A DNA stretch of 32,938 bases from contig CABYPB010000003.1 of NCBI GenBank assembly GCA_902520725.1, positions 73,911 to 106,848 on the forward strand, in the 5' to 3' direction. A program made the translations under genes and the position numbers. Numbering within the stretch: the first letter of the stretch is position 1; each line of letters starts with the position of its first letter. The notes beneath the pieces are model-generated. The model did not search any database. It was not told the origin of the DNA and saw only the letters and a program-made list of their open reading frames with translations. Shown one piece after another: positions 7,943-15,625 of the stretch. The DNA is from an uncultured SAR86 cluster bacterium. Lineage in GTDB: Bacteria > Pseudomonadota > Gammaproteobacteria > Magnimaribacterales > D2472.

Positions 7943-8601
7943 TGGAACTTAAAACCATTCAAACTAGACTTGGATATGTTTTTAAGAACACAGAATTATT
8001 AGAACTAGCCTTAGTTCATAAAAGTTCAAATAATACCTCAAACAATGAAAGGTTAGAATTTCTTGGAGACACAATTTTAAATTCAATTATTTCTCAGTAT
8101 CTTTTTTTAAAATTCCCTAATGAAAAAGAGGGACTCCTTACAAGAATGAGATCACATATAGTCAAAGGTGAAACATTGACAAAGAAAGCAAATGAATTAG
8201 GCATTATTGATTTCATTAAACTGTCTAAAGGTACTGCAAATCTTTCAAAAAATAGAAAATTTTCTATATTAGAGGGATCAATAGAATCTATTATTGGAGC
8301 TGTATTTCTTGATAGCAATTGGGATACTGTCCAAGCATTCATATTAAATCTTTTTAAACAGGATTTATCGAATATAGATGTAGATCAAGAATTTAGAGAT
8401 TCAAAAACTGAGTTACAGGAATTGCTTCAATCAAAAGGATTCAAACCTCCAAAATATATAACCACTGTATCAAAACTTGGTTTTACTTGTGAGATAAATC
8501 TTGATAATAAAGAATTTATAGCTTCAGGGAGCTCAAAAAGACAATCAGAAATTTTAGTAGCAAAAGAAGCTCTTAATCATCTTAAATCTAAAAATGCTTA
8601 A
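7942..8601 (+). CDS. rnc: Ribonuclease III
   Basis: RNase III cuts double-stranded RNA in rRNA precursors and some mRNAs. The 219-residue protein has the signature NERLEFLGD at about residues 37-45, which carries metal-binding acidic residues, and ILEGSIESIIGAVFLDS near 110-126, with the second catalytic acidic group. A double-stranded-RNA-binding domain fills about 150-219 (DSKTELQELLQSKGFKPPKY...). The start overlaps the lepB stop by one base and the end overlaps era by 8 bases. Confidence 0.96.
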   Translation: MELKTIQTRLGYVFKNTELLELALVHKSSNNTSNNERLEFLGDTILNSIISQYLFLKFPNEKEGLLTRMRSHIVKGETLTKKANELGIIDFIKLSKGTANLSKNRKFSILEGSIESIIGAVFLDSNWDTVQAFILNLFKQDLSNIDVDQEFRDSKTELQELLQSKGFKPPKYITTVSKLGFTCEINLDNKEFIASGSSKRQSEILVAKEALNHLKSKNA

Positions 8602-9502
8602 ACAATATTGTGGGTATGTTTCAATAATTGGGAAGCCTAACGTAGGCAAATCCACAATTATAAATACGATTTTAAAGAAAAAAATATCTATAACCTCAAG
8701 AAAGTCTCAAACAACAAGAAATAATATCCTTGGAGTTAAGACTTCAAAAAATAAACAAATTATTTTTGTAGATACTCCTGGAATGCATATTAAATCGCAA
8801 AAAACTATGAATAAAATTCTAAATAAATCTGCACAAGGAATAATTGATGATTCAGATATTATTCTTTTTGTTATTCAAAGATTAGCTTTAGACTCAGAAG
8901 ATAAATTAATTTTAGAAAAATTAAATGGAATAAATCCAAAAACTATTTGTGTTATAAATAAAGTAGACCAGATCGAAGATAAAAATAAATTATTGCCTTT
9001 TATTGAGATGATATCTGATAAATATAAGTTTGAAGAGATACACATGATCTCAGCCAAAAATAATGATGGTATTGATAATCTACTTTTGACCATCGAAGCA
9101 CAATTACCTGAAAATAATCATTTGTATGATAAAAATTTTAACTTACAAGATAAAAATAATTCTTTTATGTTTTCAGAACTAATTAGAGAAAAGATTATTA
9201 GAAAACTTGGCGATGAATTACCTCACGATACTTTTGTTGAAATTGATTTAATTAAAAATAAAAAAGATATAACAGAAATTCATGCAACAATTTACGTAAC
9301 AAGGAAATCACAAAAACAAATTGTTATTGGTTCACAAGGTGAAGTTCTCAAAGAAATTGGTAAGCAGGCCCGACTTGAAATTGAAAAATATCTCGGTAAA
9401 AAAGTTTTCTTAAAGACATGGGTAAAAGTAAAGAAAAATTGGAATACAGACTCTGGATTTATTCAAAGCCTTGGTGTTGGAGGTAATTATGAGTCAAAGT
9501 AA
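8594..9502 (+). CDS. era: GTPase Era, 30S subunit maturation
   Basis: Era binds the 3' end of 16S rRNA and couples 30S assembly to GTP. The 302-residue protein has G1 GKPNVGKS at 13-20, DTPGMH (G3) near 59, NKVDQI (G4) near 121 and a SAKN (G5) motif. A C-terminal KH domain spans about 200-285, with IVIGSQGEVLKEIGKQARLEIE as the RNA-binding core. The start overlaps the end of rnc by 8 bases and the end overlaps recO by 14 bases. Confidence 0.96.
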   Translation: MLKQYCGYVSIIGKPNVGKSTIINTILKKKISITSRKSQTTRNNILGVKTSKNKQIIFVDTPGMHIKSQKTMNKILNKSAQGIIDDSDIILFVIQRLALDSEDKLILEKLNGINPKTICVINKVDQIEDKNKLLPFIEMISDKYKFEEIHMISAKNNDGIDNLLLTIEAQLPENNHLYDKNFNLQDKNNSFMFSELIREKIIRKLGDELPHDTFVEIDLIKNKKDITEIHATIYVTRKSQKQIVIGSQGEVLKEIGKQARLEIEKYLGKKVFLKTWVKVKKNWNTDSGFIQSLGVGGNYESK

Positions 9503-10184
9503 TATTGATGATTGCTTCCTTCTCCATCAAAGATCTTATGGAGAAACAAGTTTAATAGCAGACGTATTTACGAAACATAATGGCAAAATGTCTTTAATTG
9601 CAAAGGGAGCAAAAAAACCAAAGTCAAAATTCTTTGGTTATTTAGTACCATTTCATAAATTACATATAACCTATTCAGGCAGATCTGAATTAAAAACTTT
9701 GACTAGTATTGATAGAAATCTTGCATCATCTGGAAGCACTATGACAAAAACTAGCTATAGCTTGCTTTACATTAACGAACTTTTAACAAGGTTGCTTCCA
9801 AAAGATGCAAAGCAAGAAGATTTATTTTTGCTATATGAAGGTTTTCTTGAAAAAGTTTCATCTGATTCCGATCTTGAAATTACATTAAGGGGCTTTGAGT
9901 TAGATCTTTTGGATATGCTTGGGTATGGATTTGATTACAATACAGATATTGATAATAATCAAGAAATAGATGCTCATTCGTCATATGTATTTGTTGCTGA
10001 AAAAGGTTTTAGAAAGATGGAGGATTCAAATTTTTATGGAAGAGACATTATCAATATAAAGAATAGAAATCTTGAAGAGGTGCCAAAAAAATACCTTAAA
10101 GAAATAACTATAAAAGCAATCAGCTCTTGCTTGGATGGAAGAGATCTTGCAAGCAGGAAAATATTTAAAAAAATTAATAAATGA
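9489..10184 (+). CDS. recO: DNA repair protein RecO
   Basis: RecO works with RecR to load RecA at gaps in the RecFOR pathway. The ATG at 9489 is chosen because a strong GGAGG (9479-9483) precedes it by 5 bases; an in-frame TTG at 9471 is less likely. The N-terminal OB-fold region is visible in FLLHQRSYGETSLIADVFTKHNGKMSLIAKGAKKPKS. The middle is a helical domain with LDLLDMLGYGFDYN. The zinc-type cysteines found in some RecO proteins are not seen. It ends in ATGA, shared with acpS. In E. coli pdxJ lies between recO and acpS; here it is absent. Confidence 0.9.
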   Translation: MSQSNIDDCFLLHQRSYGETSLIADVFTKHNGKMSLIAKGAKKPKSKFFGYLVPFHKLHITYSGRSELKTLTSIDRNLASSGSTMTKTSYSLLYINELLTRLLPKDAKQEDLFLLYEGFLEKVSSDSDLEITLRGFELDLLDMLGYGFDYNTDIDNNQEIDAHSSYVFVAEKGFRKMEDSNFYGRDIINIKNRNLEEVPKKYLKEITIKAISSCLDGRDLASRKIFKKINK

Positions 10185-10561
10185 TATTTGGAATTGGTAC
10201 AGACATATTAAAGATTGAGCGCATTCATGCAATTGATTCTTTAGATAAATTTGCAAGCAAGATTCTTTCTAAGAATGAATCAAAACTTCTCGAAAAATTA
10301 AATGATGTTAACAAAATTAACTATCTTGCTAAACAGTTTGCCGGCAAAGAAGCTATTGCTAAAGCCATTGGAAGAGGCATTACAAAAGACACAAAGTTAA
10401 AAGAGATTGAAATATTAAGAGATAAAAACGGAAAGCCGACTTTTAACCCAGTAGGAAGCTTGAAAGCCTATATGGATAACTTGGGTATTGCAAAAACACA
10501 TGTTAGTCTTTCTGATGAAAAGGAATACGCAATAGCTTTTGCTGTATTAGAAAAAAAATGA
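10181..10561 (+). CDS. acpS: Holo-[acyl-carrier-protein] synthase
   Basis: AcpS transfers phosphopantetheine from CoA to acyl carrier protein, activating fatty acid synthesis. The 126-residue protein has the family start MIFGIGTDILKIERI, with the Mg-binding Asp in GTD, and the second motif QFAGKEAIAKAIG near residues 54-66. It ends with VSLSDEKEYAIAFAV, matching the conserved HVSLSH/D strand. Start and stop both overlap neighbours by 4 bases. Confidence 0.95.
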   Translation: MIFGIGTDILKIERIHAIDSLDKFASKILSKNESKLLEKLNDVNKINYLAKQFAGKEAIAKAIGRGITKDTKLKEIEILRDKNGKPTFNPVGSLKAYMDNLGIAKTHVSLSDEKEYAIAFAVLEKK

Positions 10562-11202
10562 AGAATATAATTTTATTAGGACCACCAGGGGCTGGAAAAG
10601 GCACACAAGCTGATCTTATATGCGATCTCTGTAAAATACCTAAAATTAGTACAGGGGATATGCTTAGAGAAGCAGTTGCATCTGAGAGTGAGCTTGGAAT
10701 GAGGGTTTCAAATATTCTAGATTCCGGAGGCTTGGTATCAGATGATATTATTGGTTCTCTTATTAAAGAAAGGCTTACAAAACCAGATTGCAAAAATGGT
10801 TCATTATTTGATGGTGTTCCAAGAACAATTGGTCAAGCTGAACAATTATCTGAAATGGGTATAGACTTCACCCATGTCATTGAGATTCATGTAGAAGATC
10901 AAACAATAGTTGATAGAATGTCTGGCCGAAGGGTTCATCCAAGCTCCGGTAGAAATTATCATGTAGACTTTAATCCACCTGTAAAAGAAGGATTTGATAA
11001 CGAGACTGGAGAACCTCTTATTCAAAGAGAAGACGATAAGCCTGAAACTGTTTTAAAAAGATTGAATGTTTATCATGAACAAACAAAACCATTAACAGAC
11101 TTCTATAAAATTCTTTCGGATAAAGGAGTGCTAAAATTCTTCAAAATAAATGGCTCAAATTCTGTTAATGAGGTCTTTCAAGATATATCAGATCAAATCT
11201 AG
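10558..11202 (+). CDS. adk: Adenylate kinase
   Basis: Adk interconverts ATP + AMP and 2 ADP. The 214-residue length is that of the long, LID-containing bacterial form. The P-loop GPPGAGKGTQ is at 8-17 and the AMP-binding STGDMLR at about 30-36. The usual DGFPRT motif reads DGVPRT, a conservative change. The LID domain has SGRRVHPSSGRNYHV and lacks the four zinc cysteines of some bacteria, as in E. coli. It follows acpS with an ATGA overlap, an unusual neighbour for adk and part of the compact gene packing here. Confidence 0.96.
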   Translation: MKNIILLGPPGAGKGTQADLICDLCKIPKISTGDMLREAVASESELGMRVSNILDSGGLVSDDIIGSLIKERLTKPDCKNGSLFDGVPRTIGQAEQLSEMGIDFTHVIEIHVEDQTIVDRMSGRRVHPSSGRNYHVDFNPPVKEGFDNETGEPLIQREDDKPETVLKRLNVYHEQTKPLTDFYKILSDKGVLKFFKINGSNSVNEVFQDISDQI

Positions 11203-11204
11203 TC

Positions 11205-11636
11205 ATGAAGATTTTAGCTATTAAAACTTCTGGAGACCATACATCAGTAAGTGTCATTTTGAATGATGAAATAAATTCTTTTTCAATGACTCATGATAGA
11301 AAAGAGAGACCTGATTGGAACTTTTTTTTGGCAAATATAGGCCATAAAAGAACATTTTCTCTAAAAGACATTGATTTATTTGCTTATGCTAATTCACAAG
11401 ATTCTTATACAGCAACAAGAACAGTAGCTTCTTATTTAAAAGGCATTGCTGTGGCATTAAGTAAGCCATTAATGGCTGTGGCTGAGGAAGATAATAAAAA
11501 CTTCGAAGCTGATATGGTTGCAAAAATAGCAAAAGAAAACTTCTTAGCGGTAGATAAAAATTGTGAGCAATTTGATCCCAACAATGCTAATCCTTTATAC
11601 AAACAAGAAAGCACCTTCAAAAAGTTAGATGAATGA
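11205..11636 (+). CDS. tsaB: Shortened TsaB-like protein (tRNA t6A modification partner)
   Basis: TsaB (YeaZ) partners TsaD and TsaE to make the t6A37 modification on tRNAs reading ANN codons. Residues 1-95 follow the family's N-terminal ASKHA-like lobe: MKILAIKTSGDHTSVSVIL, then a strand with SQDSYTATRTVASYLKGIAVAL and PLMAVA. The last residues, NPLYKQESTFKKLDE, resemble the usual TsaB end (PVYLRNEVAWKKLPG type). The usual length is about 230 residues, but this protein has 143, so the central and second-lobe part appears deleted while both ends remain. The frame is intact and the stop overlaps uppP by 8 bases, so it is probably a functional reduced form, not a pseudogene. Assignment rests on pattern memory. 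Confidence 0.75.
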   Translation: MKILAIKTSGDHTSVSVILNDEINSFSMTHDRKERPDWNFFLANIGHKRTFSLKDIDLFAYANSQDSYTATRTVASYLKGIAVALSKPLMAVAEEDNKNFEADMVAKIAKENFLAVDKNCEQFDPNNANPLYKQESTFKKLDE

Positions 11637-12420
11637 CATACTTTTAAGCTTTTTTCTTGGAATAGTTCAAGGACTTACTGAATTTTTACCAATTTCAAGC
11701 TCTGCACACCTTCTTTTGCCGTCTTTGATTTTTGGATCAAATGATCTGGGCTTGTCATTTGATATAGCAGTTCATGCTGGAACTCTTGTAGCAGTTATAT
11801 ATTTCTTTAGAAAAGAAATAGTATTGATGACTAGATCAATTTTAATTAATGACGATAGCTTAATTGTACATAGGAAATTAGCTATTTACTTAATCGTCGC
11901 AACCATTCCAGTAATTTTTGCTGGATTAATTTTTTCTAATTTAATTGAGCAAAGAATTTTTAGTATTTCAAGTATTGCTATATCTAACTTATTTTTTGCT
12001 GTAATTCTTTTATTTGCTTTTTTGACTAGAAAATCAAATAAACATTTAGTCCAACTTACTTTATATGGAGCATTATTTATTGGCATAGTTCAATGTTTTG
12101 CTCTAATACCTGGAGCATCTCGGTCTGGCACTGCAATAACTGCAGCATTATTGATAGGAATGAATCTAAAAGACTCATCAAAATTTTCTTTCTTACTTGG
12201 AATACCCACGATATTGGGAGCACTTGTTCTATTAATTATTGAAATACAGACTTTAGATATAATTTATAATCCAATAAATTTATTTATTGGATTTTTTGTT
12301 TCAATGATTTTTGCATTCTTTACCATAAAACTATTTTTAAATTTTGTAGAAAAAATTGGAATGATTCCATTTGTAACTTATAGAATATGCTTAGGAGTTT
12401 TTTTGTTTTTATTAATATAA
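11629..12420 (+). CDS. uppP: Undecaprenyl-diphosphatase
   Basis: UppP (BacA) dephosphorylates undecaprenyl diphosphate at the inner membrane, recycling the lipid carrier for peptidoglycan and other glycans. The 263-residue protein has the first signature GIVQGLTEFLPISSSAHL at residues 10-27, with the catalytic Glu, and the second PGASRSGTAIT near 160-170. Hydrophobic segments run along the whole length, as expected for a polytopic protein. It overlaps tsaB by 8 bases and is followed directly by rsmJ. Confidence 0.96.
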   Translation: MNDILLSFFLGIVQGLTEFLPISSSAHLLLPSLIFGSNDLGLSFDIAVHAGTLVAVIYFFRKEIVLMTRSILINDDSLIVHRKLAIYLIVATIPVIFAGLIFSNLIEQRIFSISSIAISNLFFAVILLFAFLTRKSNKHLVQLTLYGALFIGIVQCFALIPGASRSGTAITAALLIGMNLKDSSKFSFLLGIPTILGALVLLIIEIQTLDIIYNPINLFIGFFVSMIFAFFTIKLFLNFVEKIGMIPFVTYRICLGVFLFLLI

Positions 12421-13152
12421 ATGCAGATCTTTGTTGAGCAATCATATTTTGATAAAAATATAAAAGATGTTTCTGAAAAATCAGAAATAGAAATTATATC
12501 TAATGCTCCTAAATGTGATTCTTATTTCACTTATGACTCTAAAGGACTTTCATTTATAGGAAATGCTGATAATCCAAAAAATCTTTTAAATGTGAATTTC
12601 TTAACTGGCAAGCTTGGTTGGAGGATTAAGAGAGCAGATCATGAAGGTAATTTAAAAAAAGCACTAGGTAGGACTAAAGAATCTTTACATATATTTGATG
12701 CAACAGCAGGTCTTTTGGCTGATTCACTAATTTTTCTTTCTCTTGGTCATCGGGTTGTGGCTGTTGAACAAAGTAAAATAATTTGTCTTTTGGTAAATGA
12801 TGCAATTTATAGAGCTAAGAATACAATTCCTTTTTTAAAAAACATAAAACTAATTCATGGTAATTCAATAGATATCTTTAAAAAACTTAATGTTAGCTTT
12901 GATGTGGTTTATTTAGATCCAATGTATCCAGTTATAAAAAAGAATGTAAAAAAATCAGGCGATTTAGATTCAGTAAGATCAATATTAGAAATAGAAAAAA
13001 TTTCTACTAATGAAAATATATTAATTGAGAGTTTTATTAAAACAGACTACAAAAAATTAATACTTAAAAGACCTTTAAAGTCTAAAAAAATTTATAGTAA
13101 TATTAATTATCAAGTAAAAGGAAAAACTACAAGATTTGATATTTATTTATGA
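12421..13152 (+). CDS. rsmJ: 16S rRNA guanine-1516 N2-methyltransferase
   Basis: RsmJ (YhiQ) methylates G1516 of 16S rRNA with SAM. The 243-residue protein has the family pattern LGWRIKRADHEGNLKKALG at about 68-86, the SAM-binding FDATAGLLADSLIF near 98-111, VVAVEQSKIICLLVNDAIYRA, and the catalytic-type VYLDPMYP near 163. The start codon follows the uppP stop with no gap. RsmJ is largely confined to Gammaproteobacteria and so supports the taxonomic placement. Confidence 0.93.
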   Translation: MQIFVEQSYFDKNIKDVSEKSEIEIISNAPKCDSYFTYDSKGLSFIGNADNPKNLLNVNFLTGKLGWRIKRADHEGNLKKALGRTKESLHIFDATAGLLADSLIFLSLGHRVVAVEQSKIICLLVNDAIYRAKNTIPFLKNIKLIHGNSIDIFKKLNVSFDVVYLDPMYPVIKKNVKKSGDLDSVRSILEIEKISTNENILIESFIKTDYKKLILKRPLKSKKIYSNINYQVKGKTTRFDIYL

Positions 13153-13177
13153 CTAATATTAAAAGTGAGATAGCTAA

Positions 13178-13429
13178 ATGAATTTATCAGAAAGCGATGT
13201 ATCAAGAATAATTGAAATGGCATGGGAGGATAGAACTCCCTTTGATGCAATCGAAGTTCAATTTCATTTATCTCATGACGAAGTAGTTAATTTGATGAGA
13301 AAAAATCTTAAAAAGAAGAGTTTTAATCTATGGAGAGAAAGAGTAAGAGGCAGAAAGACTAAACATTCTGAATTAAGAAATTTCAAGGTTGGCAGACATC
13401 ACTCATATGATCAAAATAAGCTTAAATAA
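13178..13429 (+). CDS. Small conserved protein, TIGR03643/DUF2805-like
   Basis: This 83-residue basic protein matches the remembered pattern of the TIGR03643 (DUF2805) family: SESDVSRIIEMAWEDRTPFDAIEVQFHLSHDEVVNLMRKNLKKKSFNLWRERVRGR. The first half reads like a helix-turn-helix; the second is strongly basic with WRERVRGRKTKH, which suggests nucleic-acid binding. No function has been established for the family as far as I know. The gene lies 25 bases after rsmJ and its end overlaps the next gene by 23 bases, so it belongs to the rsmJ transcript. Confidence 0.85.
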   Translation: MNLSESDVSRIIEMAWEDRTPFDAIEVQFHLSHDEVVNLMRKNLKKKSFNLWRERVRGRKTKHSELRNFKVGRHHSYDQNKLK

Positions 13430-13715
13430 AGACAAGATAAGATTTATCAACCTTCATAAATCTTTCTTTGCTGAACTTAGCAATACCTCCTGTGATATCG
13501 ATGATAAAAAGGTTTCAATTTATGAAAATTCAAATCAAAATCTTGATCCTGCTTCTATTGAGTTAAAAATAATAGACGATTCATATCAAATATATTTTTG
13601 GGACGGTTATTCATTAGCAGACAAGCATTCAACTGATAATTATGATGAGGCCTTATCTCAGTTTAAAAAATTTGCAAAAAGATTGTCTAAAAATTTAAGA
13701 AGATTTAGTGATTAA
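13407..13715 (+). CDS. Hypothetical protein, 102 residues
   Basis: I do not recognise this protein. The ATG at 13407 (MIKISLNKDK) is taken as the start; an in-frame TTG at 13389 is possible. It is soluble, lysine- and aspartate-rich, without a signal peptide or membrane span. It has two amphipathic strands (SIELKIIDDSYQIYFWDG) and a basic C-terminal helix (EALSQFKKFAKRLSKNLRRF). It overlaps the preceding gene by 23 bases and the following gene by 8 bases, which makes it part of a coupled run and supports a real gene. Confidence 0.7.
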   Translation: MIKISLNKDKIRFINLHKSFFAELSNTSCDIDDKKVSIYENSNQNLDPASIELKIIDDSYQIYFWDGYSLADKHSTDNYDEALSQFKKFAKRLSKNLRRFSD

Positions 13716-15570
13716 GGCAATCTCTACCCTGATTATAAAAAGATTTAAGTTTGCAAAGTATTTTGCTGCACTTCTCATTATGTCTTCTTGTGGAGGAGGA
13801 GGTGGCGCAAATTACATTCCACAAATAGATGATATTTCTATATCAATTAATATTTCGGGTTTATTATCACCAAGTAACAGCTATCAAAAACAAGAAATCG
13901 AAATAAATTCAGATAATTTGGAATGCACTTTTACAATATCACTTAACAATAATGAATTAAATGATGTTAACCATGTTTCAACACTAGATAATAAAAAATT
14001 TTCTTTTAGAAACCCAATTATTTATGAGGAGACTGATGATTTAAAATTAAAAGTATCAACTATTACCTCCTCATCTTGTCCTGAGACCAATAAATTATTT
14101 GATTTAAAAATAAATAAATACCCACTTCAATATAGTCTTTTGCCGGACAACTCGCAAAAGCTTAGAACAGAATTTTTTCAAGTTAATGACATTGGATTTG
14201 GTGGAATTATTATCACAGACACCTTTTCAGCAACTATTTGTTACCCAACACCAAATGATTGTGAATTTTTTGAGAATGCTCTATTTGGACAAGATGCGCA
14301 TAATATTGTTCAGGGTGATTTTAATGGCGATGGATATGAAGATATAGCTGTTATCTGGGCCTTATTTCCTCACACAATCGAACCCTCTCAAAAAGTAAAT
14401 GCCCCTATAAATATATATCTTAATAATGGCAGTGGAAGATTTGAAGAGAGTTTAGATATATATCAATCTGGTTCGCCACCTCGTCATCCATTTGCTTATA
14501 GAACTGTTGCTGCTGACTTTAATAATGACGGTATTGATGACATTTTTTCTAGTTCCATGGGTATTCAATATAGATCACAAGACTACTCAGAAAATTATAT
14601 TAATCCTTATCCACACCTTCTTCTTTTATCAAATACAGAAGGAAAATTTGAAGATAAATCTAATCAAATTGAAGATTTGAATAACGGGATGGGTCAGTTA
14701 TGTAATTTTGCGCATGATGCCAGCGCTGGAGACCCTGACTCTGATGGTGATATTGATATTTTTGCATGCAATATTCTCAATATTAATGATGGAGAGGGTA
14801 ACTTTACTATGCATGAATATATTAATTTAGACTGGCAAAGACAAAATCAATATGGAAATCCAATGTCATCTTTGTTAGCTGATTTAAATAATGACTCTTA
14901 CGACGATATTATATTTTGGAATTTTGATAATAGAAGCTCTTGGTCCAATGCAGATGAGGGATACATCCTTTTAAGTAATAATTCTAAAGATATTGAAAGC
15001 TGGGAGAGGTTATCACTTCCAATAGGACCTTTTGGTTTTGATAAAAATAAATATAACCATGCAGCTTATGGAGATCTAAATAATGATGGCTATATTGATG
15101 TAGTTGTATCAATAACCAGAGATTTACCTTATTACGAGGGAGCGTATATACAAATTTTAATTAACAATGGTTCTGGCAAGCTAATTGATGAAACAGAGTC
15201 AAGGTTTGAACTTCAACCAAGATCAGAAAGACATCATGGAGAAGGCAACCTATATTTAAGAGATATGAACCTTGATGGCAATATAGATATTATTCATTCA
15301 ACTCGAGATTATGATAGTGGATTTCATGGAGCGCATATCGCCATTAATGACGGATTTGGAAATTTTGTTTCTTTAGAAAATTCTGATTTGCCAGATAAGC
15401 CAGATTCAGGATTCAATAACTATGATTTATTAATGAAATCACTACCTATAAATATTGATAACGAGGGGTGTCTAGATTTTATTTCAGTCACCGACGCGGG
15501 ATGGGAAAACTCTGATAAGGAGACTAGTAACTACCTCTTCACAGTAGTAAATATAAATTGTTCTTTTTAA
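13708..15570 (+). CDS. FG-GAP/VCBS-repeat lipoprotein
   Basis: This is a predicted lipoprotein: a basic N-terminus, a hydrophobic run and MSSC followed by five Gly. The rest carries at least six calcium-binding FG-GAP/VCBS-type blades with DxNxDGxxD cores: GDFNGDGYEDIAV, ADFNNDGIDDIF, GDPDSDGDIDIF, ADLNNDSYDDIIF, GDLNNDGYIDVVV and DMNLDGNIDIIH. These should form a beta-propeller on the cell surface or in the periplasm. Start is GTG at 13708, overlapping the upstream gene by 8 bases; a later start close to the signal peptide cannot be excluded. No catalytic domain is visible, so a binding or adhesion role is likely but unproven. A hairpin terminator follows. Confidence 0.88.
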   Translation: MIKAISTLIIKRFKFAKYFAALLIMSSCGGGGGANYIPQIDDISISINISGLLSPSNSYQKQEIEINSDNLECTFTISLNNNELNDVNHVSTLDNKKFSFRNPIIYEETDDLKLKVSTITSSSCPETNKLFDLKINKYPLQYSLLPDNSQKLRTEFFQVNDIGFGGIIITDTFSATICYPTPNDCEFFENALFGQDAHNIVQGDFNGDGYEDIAVIWALFPHTIEPSQKVNAPINIYLNNGSGRFEESLDIYQSGSPPRHPFAYRTVAADFNNDGIDDIFSSSMGIQYRSQDYSENYINPYPHLLLLSNTEGKFEDKSNQIEDLNNGMGQLCNFAHDASAGDPDSDGDIDIFACNILNINDGEGNFTMHEYINLDWQRQNQYGNPMSSLLADLNNDSYDDIIFWNFDNRSSWSNADEGYILLSNNSKDIESWERLSLPIGPFGFDKNKYNHAAYGDLNNDGYIDVVVSITRDLPYYEGAYIQILINNGSGKLIDETESRFELQPRSERHHGEGNLYLRDMNLDGNIDIIHSTRDYDSGFHGAHIAINDGFGNFVSLENSDLPDKPDSGFNNYDLLMKSLPINIDNEGCLDFISVTDAGWENSDKETSNYLFTVVNINCSF

Positions 15571-15574
15571 ATGA

Positions 15575-15598
15575 AAACGTGGTCTATTGACCACGTTT
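15575..15598. terminator. Bidirectional hairpin terminator between convergent genes
   Basis: Ten-base arms AAACGTGGTC and GACCACGTTT enclose the loop TATT. The hairpin sits between the stop of the FG-GAP gene (plus) and the stop of the cupredoxin lipoprotein (minus). The T-run is clearer on the minus strand (TTTTCATTT) than on the plus strand. It probably ends transcription from both sides. Confidence 0.8.
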
Positions 15599-15625
15599 CA
15601 ATTAATCAAATAAGTATGCAGTTAT

